Part shown: one piece after another, positions 23,901 to 36,000 of the stretch | Position numbering within the stretch: the stretch's first letter is position 1 | Layout of the letters: each line of letters starts with the position of its first letter | From: Edaphochlamys debaryana | Taxonomy: Eukaryota; Chlorophyta; Chlorophyceae; Chlamydomonadales | DNA length: 64,000 bases | Assembly (NCBI GenBank): GCA_016858145.1 | Contig: JAEHOE010000032.1 | Location: 1 to 64,000, forward strand | Direction of reading: 5' to 3' | Program-made: the position numbers and the translations under genes | The notes under the pieces: model-generated | What the model saw: only the letters and a program-made list of their open reading frames with translations | What the model was told of the DNA's origin: nothing | Database searches by the model: none

Positions 23901-26900
23901 GACTCGGTAGCAAGACCCTGGCGGCGGCGGCGGGGCCTCTGCGCGGCGAACCTGCGGCGGCGGCTCAGATTTCGGAAGTTGACTCTGCCGGACCGACCCC
24001 ACATTTCGGAAGTTGACTCCCCCAGGCCCCCGCCGCCGCTGCTTCACGCACCTGACGGCCCCAGACTCGGTAGCAAGACCCTGGCGGCGGCGGCGGGGCC
24101 TCTGCGCGGTGAGCCAGCGGCGGCGGCTCAGATTTCGGAAGTTGACTCTGCCGGACCCCACATTTCGGAAGTTGACTCCCCCAGGCCCCCGCCGCCGCTG
24201 CTTCACGCACCCTGACGGCCCCCAGACTCGGTAGCAAGACCCTGGCGGCGGCGGCGGGGCCTCTGCGCGGCGAACCTGCGGCGGCGGCTCAGATTTCGGA
24301 CGTTGACTCTGCCGGACCGACCCACATTTCGGAAGTTGACTCCCCCAGGCCCCCGCCGCCGCTGCTTCACGCACCTGACGGCCCCAGACTCGGTAGCAAG
24401 ACCCTGGCGGCGGCGGCGGGGCCTCTGCGCGGCGAACCTGCCGCGGCGGCTCAGATTTCGGAAGTTGACTCTGCCGGACCCCACATTTCGGAAGTTGACT
24501 CCCCCAGGCCCCCGCCGCCGCTGCTTCACGCACCTGACGGCCCCAGACTCGGTAGCAAGACCCTGGCGGCGGCGGCGGGGCCTCTGCGCGGCGAACCTGC
24601 CGCGGCGGCTCAGATTTTGGAAGTTGACTCTGCCGGACCCCACATTTCGGAAGTTGACTCCCCCAGGCCCCCGCCGCCGCTGCTTCACGCACCTGACGGC
24701 CCCAGACTCGGTAGCAAGACCCTGGCGGCGGCGGCGGGGCCTCTGCGCGGTGAGCCAGCGGCGGCGGCTCAGATTACTCAGATTTCGGAAGTTGACTCTG
24801 CCGGACCCCACATTTCGGAAGTTGACTCCCCCAGGCCCCCGCCGCCGCTGCTTCACGCACCTGACGGCCCCAGACTCGGTAGCAAGACCCTGGCGGCGGC
24901 GGCGGGGCCTCTGCGCGGCGAACCTGCGGCGGCGGCTCAGATTTCGGAAGTTGACTCTGCCGGACCGACCCCACATTTCGGAAGTTGACTCCCCCAGGCC
25001 CCCGCCGCCGCTGCTTCACGCACCTGACGGCCCCAGACTCGGTAGCAAGACCCTGGCGGCGGCGGCGGGGCCTCTGCGCGGTGAGCCAGCGGCGGCGGCT
25101 CAGATTTCGGAAGTTGACTCTGCCGGACCCCACATTTCGGAAGTTGACTCCCCCAGGCCCCCGCCGCCGCTGCTTCACGCACCTGACGGCCCCAGACTCG
25201 GTAGCAAGACCTGGCGGCGGCGGCGGGGCCTCTGCGCGGCGAACCTGCGGCGGCGGCTCAGATTTCGGACGTTGACTCTGCCGGACCGACCCCACATTTC
25301 GGAAGTTGACTCCCCCAGGCCCCCGCCGCCGCTGCTTCACGCACCTGACGGCCCCAGACTCGGTAGCAAGACCCTGGCGGCGGCGGCGGGGCCTCTGCGC
25401 GGCGAACCTGCGGCGGCGGCTCAGATTTCGGAAGTTGACTCTGCCGGACCCCACATTTCGGAAGTTGACTCCCCCAGGCCCCCGCCGCCGCTGCTTCACG
25501 CACCTGACGGCCCCAGACTCGGTAGCAAGACCCTGGCGGCGGCGGCGGGGCCTCTGCGCGGCGAACCTGCTGCGGCGGCTCAGATTTTGGAAGTTGACTC
25601 TGCCGGACCCCACATTTCGGAAGTTGACTCCCCCAGGCCCCCGCCGCCGCTGCTTCACGCACCTGACGGCCCCAGACTCGGTAGCAAGACCCTGGCGGCG
25701 GCGGCGGGGCCTCTGCGCGGTGAGCCAGCGGCGGCGGCTCAGATTACTCAGATTTCGGAAGTTGACTCTGCCGGACCCCACATTTCGGAAGTTGACTCCC
25801 CCAGGCCCCCGCCGCCGCTGCTTCACGCACCTGACGGCCCCAGACTCGGTAGCAAGACCCTGGCGGCGGCGGCGGGGCCTCTGCGCGGCGAACCTGCGGC
25901 GGCGGCTCAGATTTCGGAAGTTGACTCTGCCGGACCCCACATTTCGGAAGTTGACTCCCCCAGGCCCCCGCCGCCGCTGCTTCACGCACCTGACGGCCCC
26001 AGACTCGGTAGCAAGACCCTGGCGGTGGCGGCGGGGCCTCTGCGCGGTGAGCCAGCGACGGCGGCTCAGATTTCGGAAGTTGACTCTGCCGGACCCCACA
26101 TTTCGGAAGTTGACTCCCCCAGGCCCCCGCCGCCGCTGCTTCACGGACCTGACGGCCCCAGACTCGGTAGCAAGACCCTGGCGGCGGCGGCGGGGCCTCT
26201 GCGCGGTGAGCCAGCGACGGCGGCTCAGATTTCGGAAGTTGACTCTGCCGGACCCCACATTTCGGAAGTTGACTCCCCCAGGCCCCCGCCGCCGCTGCTT
26301 CACGCACCTGACGGCCCCAGACTCGGTAGCAAGACCCTGGCGGTGGCGGCGGGGCCTCTGCGCGGCGAACCTGCGGCGGCGGCTCAGATTTCGGAAGTTG
26401 ACTCTGCCGGACCGACCCCACATTTCGGAAGTTGACTCCCCCAGGCCCCCGCCGCCGCTGCTTCACGCACCTGACGGCCCCAGACTCAGTAGCAAGACCC
26501 TGGCGGCGGCGGCGGGGCCTCTGCGCGGTGAGCCAGCGGCGGCGGCTGAGATTACTCAGATTTCGGAAGTTGACTCTGCCGGACCCCACATTTTGGAAGT
26601 TGACTCCCCCAGGCCCCCGCCGCCGCTGCTTCACGCACCTGACGGCCCCAGACTCGGTAGCAAGACCCTGGCGGCGGCGGCGGGGCCTCTGCGCGGCGAA
26701 CCTGCGGCGGCGGCTCAGATTTCGGAAGTTGACTCTGCCGGACTCCACATTTCGGAAGTTGACTCCCCCAGGCCCCCGCCGCCGCTGCTTCACGCACCTG
26801 ACGGCCCCAGACTCGGTAGCAAGACCCTGGCGGCGGCGGCGGGGCCTCTGCGCGGTGAGCCAGCGGCGGCGGCTCAGATTTCTCAGAATTCGGAAGTTGA

Positions 26901-27211
26901 CTCTGCCGGACCCCACATTTTGGAAGTTGACTCCCCCAGGCCCCCGCCGCCGCTGCTTCACGCACCTGACGGCCCCAGACTCGGTAGCAAGACCCTGGCG
27001 GCGGCGGCGGGGCCTCTGCGCGGTGAGCCAGCGACGGCGGCTCAGATTTCGGAAGTTGACTCTGCCGGACCCCACATTTCGGAAGTTGACTCCCCCAGGC
27101 CCCCGCCGCCGCTGCTTCACGCACCTGACGGCCCCAGACTCGGTAGCAAGACCCTGGCGGTGGCGGCGGGGCCTCTGCGCGGTGAGCCAGCGGCAGCGGC
27201 TCAGATTTCGG
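11971..27211. repeat. Variant zone of array 1 with higher-order repeats
   Basis: Monomer types alternate here. Type A has a 9-bp insertion that duplicates CAGAT (CAGATTACTCAGATTTCGG, 168 bp); an early version (12132, 12937, 13105, 14383) reads CAGAATTCGG instead. Type B has the prefix GCGAACCTGCGG in place of GTGAGCCAGCGG (159 bp, first seen near 14046). Type C has a 4-bp insertion giving GGACCGACCCC (163 bp; near 21186, 22340, 22830, 23993, 24318, 24965, 25287 and 26412). A plus B makes a 327-bp dimer, repeated in phase at 19369, 19696, 20023 and 20350. Blocks of 645 and 804 bp (A plus three or four 159-bp units) also occur. Confidence 0.9.
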
Positions 27212-28113
27212 CACACCCCTGGCGGAGCCCACGCACCCCGCCGGCTCACGCTGCGGAAGTTGTGGACCGGCGGCGGGGCCCCTGCGCGGGCGGAGGGCAG
27301 GGCGGGTAGGATCTCGGAGGCTGTCAACGCCACACCCCTGGCGTAGCCCACGCCCCCCTCCGGCTTACGCTGCGGAAGTTGTGGACCGGCGGCGGGGCCC
27401 CTGCGCGGGCGGAGGGCAGGGCGGGTAGGATCTCGGAGGCTGTCAACGCCACACCCCTGGCGGAGCCCACGCACCCCGCCGGCTCACGCTGCGGAAGTTG
27501 TGGACCGGCGGCGGGGCCCCATGCGCGGGCGGAGGGCAGGGCGGGTAGGATCTCGGAGGCTGTCAACGCCACACCCCTGGCGTAGCCCACGCTCCCCTCC
27601 GGCTTACGCTGCGGAAGTTGTGGACCGGCGGCGGGGCCCCTGCGCGGGCGGAGGGCAGGGCGGGTAGGATCTCGGAGGCTGTCAACGCCACACCCCTGGC
27701 GGAGCCCACGCACCCCGCCGGCTCACGCTGCGGAAGTTGTGGACCGGCGGCGGGGCCCCTGCGCGGGCGGAGGGCAGGGCGGGTAGGATCTCGGAGGCTG
27801 TCAAAGCCACACCCCTGGCGGAGCCCACGCCCCCCGCCGGCTCATTCTACGGAAGTTGTGGACCGGCGGCGGGGCCCCTGCGCGGGCGGAGGGCAGGGCG
27901 GGTAGGATCTCGGAGGCTGTCAAAGCCACACCCCTGGCGGAGCCCACGCCCCCCGCCGGCTCACGCTGCGGAAGTTGTGGACCGGCGGCGGGGCCCCTGC
28001 GCGGGCGGAGGGCAGGGCGGGTAGGATCTCGGAGGCTGTCAACGCCGCACCCCTGGCGGAGCCCACGCCCCCCGCCGGCTCACTCTACGGAAGTTGTGGA
28101 CCGGCGGCGGGGC
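27212..28113. repeat. 119-bp tandem repeat, about 7.5 copies
   Basis: Copies start at CACACCCCTGG at 27212, 27331, 27450, 27570, 27689, 27808 and 27927, with a last partial copy from 28046. The spacing is 119 bp except for one copy with an extra base (120). Each unit has CTGCGGAAGTTGTGGACCGG and, further on, GCTGTCAACGCC, in which GTCAAC is the reverse complement of the GTTGAC core of the 159-bp family. Two alternating subtypes are visible: GGCGGAGCCCACGCACC with GCTCACGC, and GGCGTAGCCCACGCCCC with GCTTACGC. The array begins abruptly after ATTTCGG of the last 159-bp monomer and passes into a 131-bp monomer through a shared GGGGC. Confidence 0.95.
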
Positions 28114-28240
28114 AAGGCGGGGGCGGCGCGAATTTCAGCAGTTGACTCCACCACACCCCTTGCGGCGCTTTCCCGCCCCTGCGGCTCACGTTTCGGCAAT
28201 TGACTTGCCGGCACGGCGCAGCCCACGGCGCCGCTGCAAG
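28109..28240. repeat. Single 131-bp-family monomer bordering the gene island
   Basis: One copy of the repeat that forms the array at 42518-43413: CAAGGCGGGGGCGGCGCG, then TTTCAGCAGTTGACTCC, then CACGTTTCGGCAATTGACTTG, ending in CCGCTGCAAG. It carries private changes (CAATTGACTTG where the array has CAGTTGACTG). It is in the same orientation as the right-hand copies, so this family borders the gene island on both sides. Confidence 0.93.
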
Positions 28241-28280
28241 GAGAGGCCGCACGACTGGAGCTATACACCAACTTCAGAAC

Positions 28281-28825
28281 GCCTGTGACGGCTTGAGGTC
28301 AAGACCTGGCTGGGTTCTATATCTGTGCGACTGTACAATAGGCCGTAAGTTGAGTTTCCTTGTTGTGAAGTACATACGGAATCGATTGCTGGTCCCCAGG
28401 GGGCTTGGCTAGCTGTAGGACCCTATGCTTACGAGCCATTATAGAGGTAACTGACGAGCAACAAAGCGCAGGTTGCTTGGCGGTGGACGTATGGCATGAG
28501 AGCAGGCTACGCAACAATGTTGGGGACTTGCAGCCGCTAGGGCACGCAGGGGGCGTGCTTCCGTGCTAGCTTGCTGGCTGGGCCAGACCCGCCCGGCAGC
28601 GGAAGAACGCGGGGCGGTGCGGGGCGGGGAAAGATCTGGGTCAGAGGGTTTGTTGCTTGGTGGAGGGCGCTGCTGAAGGAAAGGGGCTGACGGGCCAAGC
28701 TGAAACGTGTCCGGGGCCTCTCCGAGTAAAGTGAGACAGGCTGCCGTGAATGCGTGTTGTACTTGTTGTTACGGTAGTTGTTGCAGTGGCGGCTTTGGCC
28801 GCTTTGCCTTCCTTCCTGTAACGGC
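28281..28825. repeat. Duplicated ~500-bp segment, copy 1
   Basis: Nearly identical to 37264-37795 in direct orientation, offset 8983 at the left end. Matching starts at GCCTGTGACGGCTTGAGG, about 40 bp after the 131-bp monomer, and is close to perfect to about 28750. After a diverged gap a short match returns around CTTCCTGTAACGG, which contains a TGTAA motif (28817-28821). Visible differences include GTAGG/ATAGG, ATGCTT/ATGTTT and several changes near 28530-28600. I see no conserved coding frame: an antisense open frame at 28317-28517 has a stop codon in copy 2. Confidence 0.92.
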
Positions 28826-29589
28826 ACTTGCGTTCTGGCTTGCAGGGGGAAGGGGAACTGGCAGACGCGAAAAGCAGGCCAGCAAAGTGCAGACCCAGGT
28901 TCCTTTCCGAACAATCGAGGACTGGTAGGTGCAACCCGCAGTGACGCGGTGACCATGCAACCAGGCTTGCAGGGGGCAAGCCCGTCAGGTGGGTCGCTTG
29001 GCCCCAGCGTTCAGCGCTGTGACCCCAGGGGGGTCCTTCATTGTAAACACCGACGAATGTAACCCCCCCTGCGAGGCCCAAAACCTTCTAACCATGGGAG
29101 CCAGAACACCCCCCCTATGAGGTCCAGATCCTTCTGGCTGGGTAGGGTTGGACGTGCGGGGCCGGTCCAAAAGTTCTCCTCCGGGTGCAGACGTGCGTTC
29201 TGGCCCTCAGCGCGTGCAGATGCTAGGCCGCGTGGCCCTCTCGGTCCCACCCTGCTGGCCCCTCGTGCCCCAGGTCCACAAGAGTGGAGCCAGAACACCC
29301 CCCGCCGAGGCCCGAATCTATCCTTCTGGCTCATAGCCAGAAGCCCCGCCCCTGCTGACGGGCCAAAAGCTCCTGGACATCCACTGCGCGCCACCCGGGC
29401 AGCCAGCCTTTGTTGCCCGCCTCCCACCTACCTGACCCATGCTGGCCTGCAACCCACCAGCGCCCAGCTGGGCGCCCTGCAGGTACCTCGCGAAAGCGGT
29501 TGTGGCTCACTCGCGAGCAACCCGATCGGGGGCGGAGCGAAAGAGTTGAAAGAGAGGGGGCGCTGCACAGGCTGCCCAGTTCCTCGGTG
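28826..29589. other. Non-coding flank with short degenerate repeats
   Basis: No gene is recognised. Two related short blocks begin with GAGCCAGAACACCCCCC at about 29098 and 29287, each followed by GAGG and then CCTTCTGGCT; a third, weaker copy of the end motif lies near 29335. Two TGTAA motifs occur at 29042-29046 and 29057-29061. The open frames here lack splice-site support or low-divergence homologues and are treated as chance. Confidence 0.6.
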
Positions 29590-29860
29590 GCCCCCGCCGC
29601 CAGCAGGCAGTGCCTCAGCGTAGCAGAGGCGCCCTTGATCAAAATGCACAACGCTGGGGCCCGGAACGAAGCCCGGCCGCGCCGGGGGCGTCTGCCCGCC
29701 GGAATCCCGCCCCGCCCGGGCCCCCGCGGCTCCCTGCGCCGCCCGCGACCCACCGGTGACCCACCGGCCATGCGCGCCCAACCAATGCCCTGCTCCCACA
29801 AAGGGGGCAAGCCCCGAGCGACAGCTGCACATGCAGCAGCTCATTAGTTTCGCTGAGGGG
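29590..29860. repeat. Dispersed repeat, partial copy upstream of the plus-strand gene
   Basis: Related to the two longer copies at 32603-33320 and 33457-34175 and in the same orientation. Shared landmarks are CAGGCAGTGCCTCAGCGTAG near 29602, GACCCACCGGTGACCCACCGG near 29748, and GGGGGCAAGCCCCGA near 29804. It is shorter and more diverged than the other two. It ends about 220 bp before the start codon of the plus-strand gene, so it may overlap that gene's promoter or 5' leader. The repeat class is unknown; no terminal inverted repeats or coding domain were found. Confidence 0.7.
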
Positions 29861-30079
29861 GCGCTGACAAGCAAGCAAGGGGTCGGCTGGGCGAGCCGCC
29901 GGCGATCGAATGCCGCGCGCCGATGTATGAGCCCTTGGCGCTTTCGGACCTTCGTTCCCGGCCTCCATTATTGCTGCACAGGCCCGCACAGGCATACATT
30001 GCCGCTGCCCGCTCCCTCCAGACCTCCCACGCATGAGCCGACCATAACTACTCACCAGCGCGAAGCGCGGCCAGACCAA

Positions 30080-33000
30080 ATGGCTTCAGACCACCCAAGC
30101 CAGACGCGCTACACAGACTCTGGCCAGCCGGGTGCCGAGACGACTGTGCAGCAGGCGTCCGCGAGCCTGCAAGGGTCCGCGAACGTCGAGAGTGCCGCTG
30201 CGGTGAGTGCGTCAGCAGCCTCGGGCGGGGAGGGCCGCCGGGGGAGGCAGAGGGGCAGCATATCAGTCGCTAAAGGCTTCATACTTCGTGCACTGTGAAG
30301 CAAGGATGAACTCCTCCCCTCCCTTCAGGACAATCAGCAGGACACGCCTCCACGCTCCCACGGCGCCGCGTCCCCATCGTTGAGCGGCGAGGGAGCTGAG
30401 GTGAGGAGCGGGCCAGGGAGCGGGGGAGGTGTGTGTACGTGTGTGTGTGTGGGAGGGCGGTGTGTGTGGGCTGTGGGGGGCGGGGGAAACGGCAAGGCGT
30501 AGGCGGCGTAGCGTGAGCGGTGCGGGTATGGTCGGGGCCGCACCTATCAAATTGGGTCCGCTTCGTCTCCCAGCGACGGAAGCGCTGCCGGTGGAGGGTC
30601 AGCAGACAGCGTGAGGGGCGGGAGATGTATGTGAGTGGCTGGGCCCGGGGAGAGATAGATGTGAGTGGAAGCACGTCTTCTCACGCGCGGCTCCCTAGTT
30701 CATCATAGGCGTCGTGTAGGTAGAGGAGCAATGGGGGCTGGTTTGTGGCGTAGGGCGGCTTTTGGGATCCTGACTTGCTTTCCCACGCACCTTCCCCCGC
30801 CTTACTTGTGACATACTGTAGGATGCAGCATCCGACCGCGGCAGCCGCCGGGCCAGCCACCTGGGCGGCATCGCTGGCGGCGGCGAGGCAGCAGCCGCGG
30901 CCATCCAGGTGAGCCCGCACGAGAGGCAAGGACACAAGCAAACGCATTCGAGCTGTCGCCTAGTACGCCCGCACCTGCTGCCCTGAACCTGCTGCCGTAC
31001 CCACCTTCGCCCTCCATCCGCAGCCGCCCCCGTCGGACGGCAGCATGAGCGTGCCGCCGCCACCCCGCCGCCAGGCAGCCACCGGACATTCCAACGCGGC
31101 TGCTGTACCTGCGGTGAGCAGGCATACATGGCCCTCAGTTCGTGCGTGCATGGGCTGTTGGTGCCCAGCACCGGTGCTGTACGTATTGGATGCACCCCGC
31201 CCTAGGCTGGGTATGCCTGCAACCTACCCTTCGCGGCGAGTATGCACTCCTGCATTCACACAATGTCTGGCGGCTGGCTGGGCGATGCCCAATCAACACA
31301 CCTGGCAACTCACACCACGACTGGCCCTACTTGACCGCCGTGTGTCCCCCGCCTCCCCGCCCTCCCACCCCCCTCCAGCCCCACCTTCAACCGCCCCCTC
31401 CAGCCGCCCCCCTCAGCGACACAGCCACGGGCGGCGGTGGTGCGCATGCGGTGAGCAGCAGGCCCAGACGTACGCCATGTGTGCTTGGGCTGTCGCATGC
31501 CAGCTGGTCAGGCGGGGATGCCGTGACGGATTAGACGGATGGGGTCGTGTACCGTATCACTGATTAGCACGGAGCTTGGTTGGGGACGTCTTGTTGCAGC
31601 AGCAGGCGGTTCACTCTTTATCCTTCTGCTTTAATCCAAGTAAACTTGCTTGTGCAACCTATCTAGCTGACTCGCGCGTTGGTCATCCCCCTCTCCCTCT
31701 CCCACTCCTACATACTTACCTTCGTCGCCAGCCGCACGGCCAACCGGGCGAGGCCCCTCAAGTGTCCGGGCCGGGACAACCCCAGCAGGTAGGCTGGCAG
31801 GGGTGTGGGCACGGGTATATATGGGTGTATGTATGGCAACCATGTTACATATATAAGGGCCGTCTCCGACAAGCGGGGCGCCCTCACGGGGGCGGAAAAC
31901 GAGGGCTCAGCCCCCCACCCATCTATCTGCTTAATCTGCTACGCGACCCATTCCCCGTGGTAACCGTGGGCATAATAATCCAACCGAGCTTTAACGCGTT
32001 GATAGCAGGTTGTCGGGGGACTCGCTCGCACCCCTGGGCACAGACTTCGTTAGCTGCTCGGTCTTATCTACACGGACACCGCTCCGCCACCTCCTAGCCA
32101 CCGCCACCACCCTGCGCGCCACCAGCCGCCGCACCAGCGACTCCGGCTGGCGGGTTTTGGCACAGCGGCGCCGGGCGCTGCTCGTGCACAGCGCCCATGT
32201 AGGTCAGGTACTAGCAGATGACGGACGGACACCGACACGGGGTAATCCTGGAGGGCCGAGCCCCCCGGCTGGCGCTCGCTCCGCGCCAGGCGCTACGGGG
32301 GCTCAGCCCGAAAAGTCTCCGTAAACAAATCGGGAATGTTGGAGACGATGGGGCGGGACAGGTGTCAGGGTGCGGGCGCCAGTGCTGGGACCACGGTGTC
32401 GATCAAACCCGCACATGTTGATAAGGATAGTTGGAGGGACAGCTGCGCGCACAAACGGCGGTTCTTTCCGGGGGGAGCGCGGGAAGACATGTATGATGGT
32501 TCCGCGCGCGTGGAAGGGAGGAATGGGGCGAGGGTATGTGGCGGCGGGCAGGATGCATGATGCATGATGCATGCCTGTCAAAAGGGGGGAGGGGAGGGGC
32601 TTGTGCCCCAGCGTAGAAGCAGAAGGCCGTCTGAATCAAATGGCAGAACGCAGGGGCCGCGGACGACCCGTTTGAGGACTGCCGACGCGTTTGCGGCGTC
32701 TTCCCGAGGCACGCTAGAGCTCCTGCGACGAGCAGCGCGTGCCACGCATGTCGCACTAGGCATGTCGCCTATACATAATGCGCCTCGTCGCGTGTTGCAG
32801 CGCGGCGGGGTGCACGTGCCGTAACGCTTGCGCCACGCGGCCTCGCTCCCCCCGCGGCCCCCTGTGCCGCCCGCGACCCACCGGCGACCCACCGGTGCAC
32901 ACCCAACCCCAAGTCCCGCTCCCAGAAGAAAGGGGGGCAAGCCCCGACTGCTGCGCAGCTCAGTGGTTACTACAAGTGTTTCGCGCAAGGACAGACCGGG

Positions 33001-36000
33001 AGGAGACACAGCCTACGCAAGGCTGGCTCGCTGAGGGTCGGCCCTCTCATAGGCCTATCATGCAGTCGCTTACTCTCTTACTTGCCGGTTGTGAAGGGGT
33101 TGGTATGGTCCACGCTGAAGCGTAGCCGGGTGTCAGCGGGGAGCACTTGCGGGTTGAGGGGTGCTTGTTGGGGGGTGTAGAGGGGAGAGGGCGAGGGGAG
33201 TTCTGTGCTCGCAGAGGCCGTGCCCTGCAAAACGATGCAACGTGGTCAGGGGCGAGGGGAGGGTTCAGGGGCGAGGGGAGGTAGGGGGGGAGTCAGGGGC
33301 GAGGGGAGGGTCAGGGGACCGGAGAGCGGAGCAGGCGCTACGCCTATACCATCACGTCGCAAGCGGCGCCGTGGGGCATTCTCTCGAGGGTGGATATCTT
33401 GTATGTTAGGAATTTCAAGCGTCGTTGACGCGCTCACGGGCTCCCGCCGCCAGGCAGTGCCCCAGCGTAGAAGCAGAGTGCCGTCTAAAGCAAAGTGCAG
33501 GACGCAGGGGCCGCGGGAAGCCCTGGCGAGGGACCCGGGCAACCCGTTTGCGGACTGCTGCCGACGCGTTTGCGGTGTTCTCCCGAGGCACGCTGGGCTT
33601 GCTGCGACGCGCCGCGCGTGCCTCGCATGCTGCATGCAGCGTGTCGCCTACACAAAGCGCGCAGCTCGTGTTGGAGTGCGGCGGGGGTGCACGTGCAGTG
33701 CCGCCCGGGCGCCGCGGCCCCCCTCCCCCCGCGGCCCCCTCCGCCGTCTGCGACCCACCGGCGACCCACCGGTGCATACCCAACCCCAAGTCCCGCTCCC
33801 AAGATAAAGGGGGGCAAGCCCGGACTGCTGCGCAGCTTAGTGGTTTCATGACTGTTTTGCGCAAGGACAGACCGGGCGGAGACAGAGCCTACGGGGACTG
33901 AGGCTGAGGGTCGACCCTCTCATAGGCCTACCGTGCAGTCGCTTACTCTCTTGCCGGTTGTGAAGGGGTTGATATGGACCTCGGCGAAGCGTAGCCGCTA
34001 GTCAACGATGAACACTTGCGGGTTGGAAGGTGCTTACTTGATGGGGGGTGTAGAGGGGAGGGGGCGAGGGGACTTCTGTGCGGCGGGGAGGTGTGGGGAG
34101 GGGGGTCAGTAGCGAGGGGAGGGTCAGGGGTGCGGGGAGTGGGGGGAGTCAGGGGTGAGGGGAGGGGAGGAAGGCAAGGAGAGAGCGCTTACACAGGCTG
34201 ATGGGGGTGGGGGCGTCCAGGCACGCAGCAAGGGATGGGCGCGATGCAGCACGGGCGCCCAAACTTCGTGGTCATCATTGCATGCATGTCAAAATCTCCC
34301 GGGTGCATGGGAAGGGGGAGAGGGGAGCGCGACGGGGAAGGCAGGCATGTTGGAGAGGGCGGGTGGAGCGTGGAGTGAGGTGGTGGGGGGGCGAGGGAGG
34401 TCGGGAACAGGAGCGTCGGAAGGCATGCACGCATGCCCACCTCGCAGCCGCCCCATACATAACTACAAATCAGCGTCGCCAAGGCTGCAGAAGCGGGCCA
34501 GTCGCAGCGCTGGCCATCGCTGGCCATCGCTCGGACTGCCGAGGGGCCACAGGGGCCAGTGGCCCCCTGGAGAGGGGCGTGTGGGACCGCGGCCAGGACG
34601 GTCAATCTGTATCGGTCAACCCGTGGGCTCACATATTAATAGGGATGGTTGGAGAGACAGCCACGCGCACAAATGGTTCTTTGCTGGGGGGGGGAAGGAG
34701 GGGCGGGGTGGGGGGGGGGGAACGCGGGAGAACTGGGGACCGCGCCGCAGGCCCGCGTGGAGGGTGACGTGGGGACGGGGCGGAGGGGGCCGGGAAGGCA
34801 TGTGAGCCAGCACGACGTTGACCGTTACTCAGGCCCAACCTGTTTGGTAAACGAAGCCCCATATACAAACACAAGTTACGCTAGGCCATGGCTGCGGACG
34901 CGGGCCAGTCGCAGCGCTGGCCATCGCGAGCGCACTTGCTTCGCGCGCGGCTTGAACCTCGTCGGCAGTGCCCCCACGCTGCCGCACGGAAGCGGTCTTC
35001 AAGCGTTGCGGCTCTGGGGCTGAAGGCGAGCGCTGGTTTGACGTCGCTGGCCGCGATGGGTTGGGGCCTGCGCAAAGGAGCTTATTGAACGGAAAAAGAC
35101 GTAAAGAATAACGACAAGCAGCTGAGCCCTCGCCCGCTAACGCAGGAGACTGGGGCCTGCTGCTCGCAATCCCTGCACAACAATCCCCCTTATCTCTTGC
35201 TCGCCCCCCCCCCTTGCAGACCGGCATGGGCGCTGTCCCTGCGGCGGACCCGCCGGCGCAGCTGTCCAACGAGGAACTGGGAGCTCGATTCGCGGTGATG
35301 TCCAACGACCAGCTGGTGATACTGGCAGCAGAGCTGGCCCGCCGCGGCCTGCAAGTGAGGGCTTCATCCGCGCGTGATCGAGAGGCCTGGGGTTGCAGCC
35401 CTGTACACGCTGTTTGCCCCCGCAACCTCCCCACTTCGCGCCGAACGCTTTTAACGCTCCTCAACAGGGACCACTTAACCTGCGAGCCGCACTCGGCCTG
35501 CGTCCCAGCGCAGGGCCGAAGGCGGCGGTCAGTAGCCACGTTGCCCGCGCCAAGCGACACCTCTCCCCTGCCTTTTGCTTCCCCCCCGGCTTACACCCAC
35601 CCTATCCTTGAGCCTCGACCACCTTGCACTGTCCCTTCCCCCCCTTCCCATTCCCCTCCAGCTTGCCCCCAAACGTAACCTCCAGAGCTTGTGCGCTACC
35701 GTTAGTTGGTAATACCAAAGCATCTACCTCGTGCCCTTGCAGCAACATGGCAAAGGCAGTAAGGACGAGGGGTGCTACGTTGCCATCAATGCACCAAACG
35801 AGTACTCCCCCCTTCCCCCCCCCCTTCCCACGCACACACCCACGCACACACATACATCGTTACGCCACGCACCGTCCGTAGCCTCGATAGATCCTCGCGC
35901 GCAACAATCCATTAACCGCCCCAGTGAAACCCCTTCTAGCTTCCTCGGCATCGCCGCATGCTTCGAGGTTGCCCGAATGTTAGCCAACCCGCGTTTGCCA

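Larger units (their letters stand above)
1..27211. repeat. 159-bp satellite array 1 (about 170 monomers)
   Basis: Head-to-tail tandem array with a 159-bp monomer. The period is seen directly: identical phrases recur at 6541 and 8131, exactly ten monomers apart. Taking GTGAGCCAGC as monomer position 1, each unit carries two exact copies of the 17-mer ATTTCGGAAGTTGACTC, at positions 24-40 and 54-70, starting 30 bp apart. It also has a GCGGCGGCGG tract at 9-18, CCCCGCCGCCGC at 79-90 and GCGGCGGCGGGG at 138-149. The array starts before the window or at the contig end, and stops at 27211 where the 119-bp family begins. The monomer length resembles many centromeric and pericentromeric satellites, but that role is only inference. 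No gene is supported inside it. Confidence 0.98.

Noticed and set aside
1..27211. CRISPR array
   Set aside because: There are no unique spacers: the whole 159-bp unit repeats, and the context is eukaryotic.
28317..28517. Antisense small gene in the first copy of the duplicated segment
   Set aside because: The second copy has a stop codon in the same frame, and neither copy shows splice or start support.
32578..33864. Antisense protein family in duplications A and B
   Set aside because: Some short stretches agree between copies, but indels shift the frame and nothing resembles a known domain; similarity follows from the DNA duplication.
35743..35758. 16-nt micro-exon with a strong GTAAGG donor in the plus-strand gene
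   Set aside because: Including it breaks the otherwise phase-0 chain to the exon at 36126; left as a possibility only.
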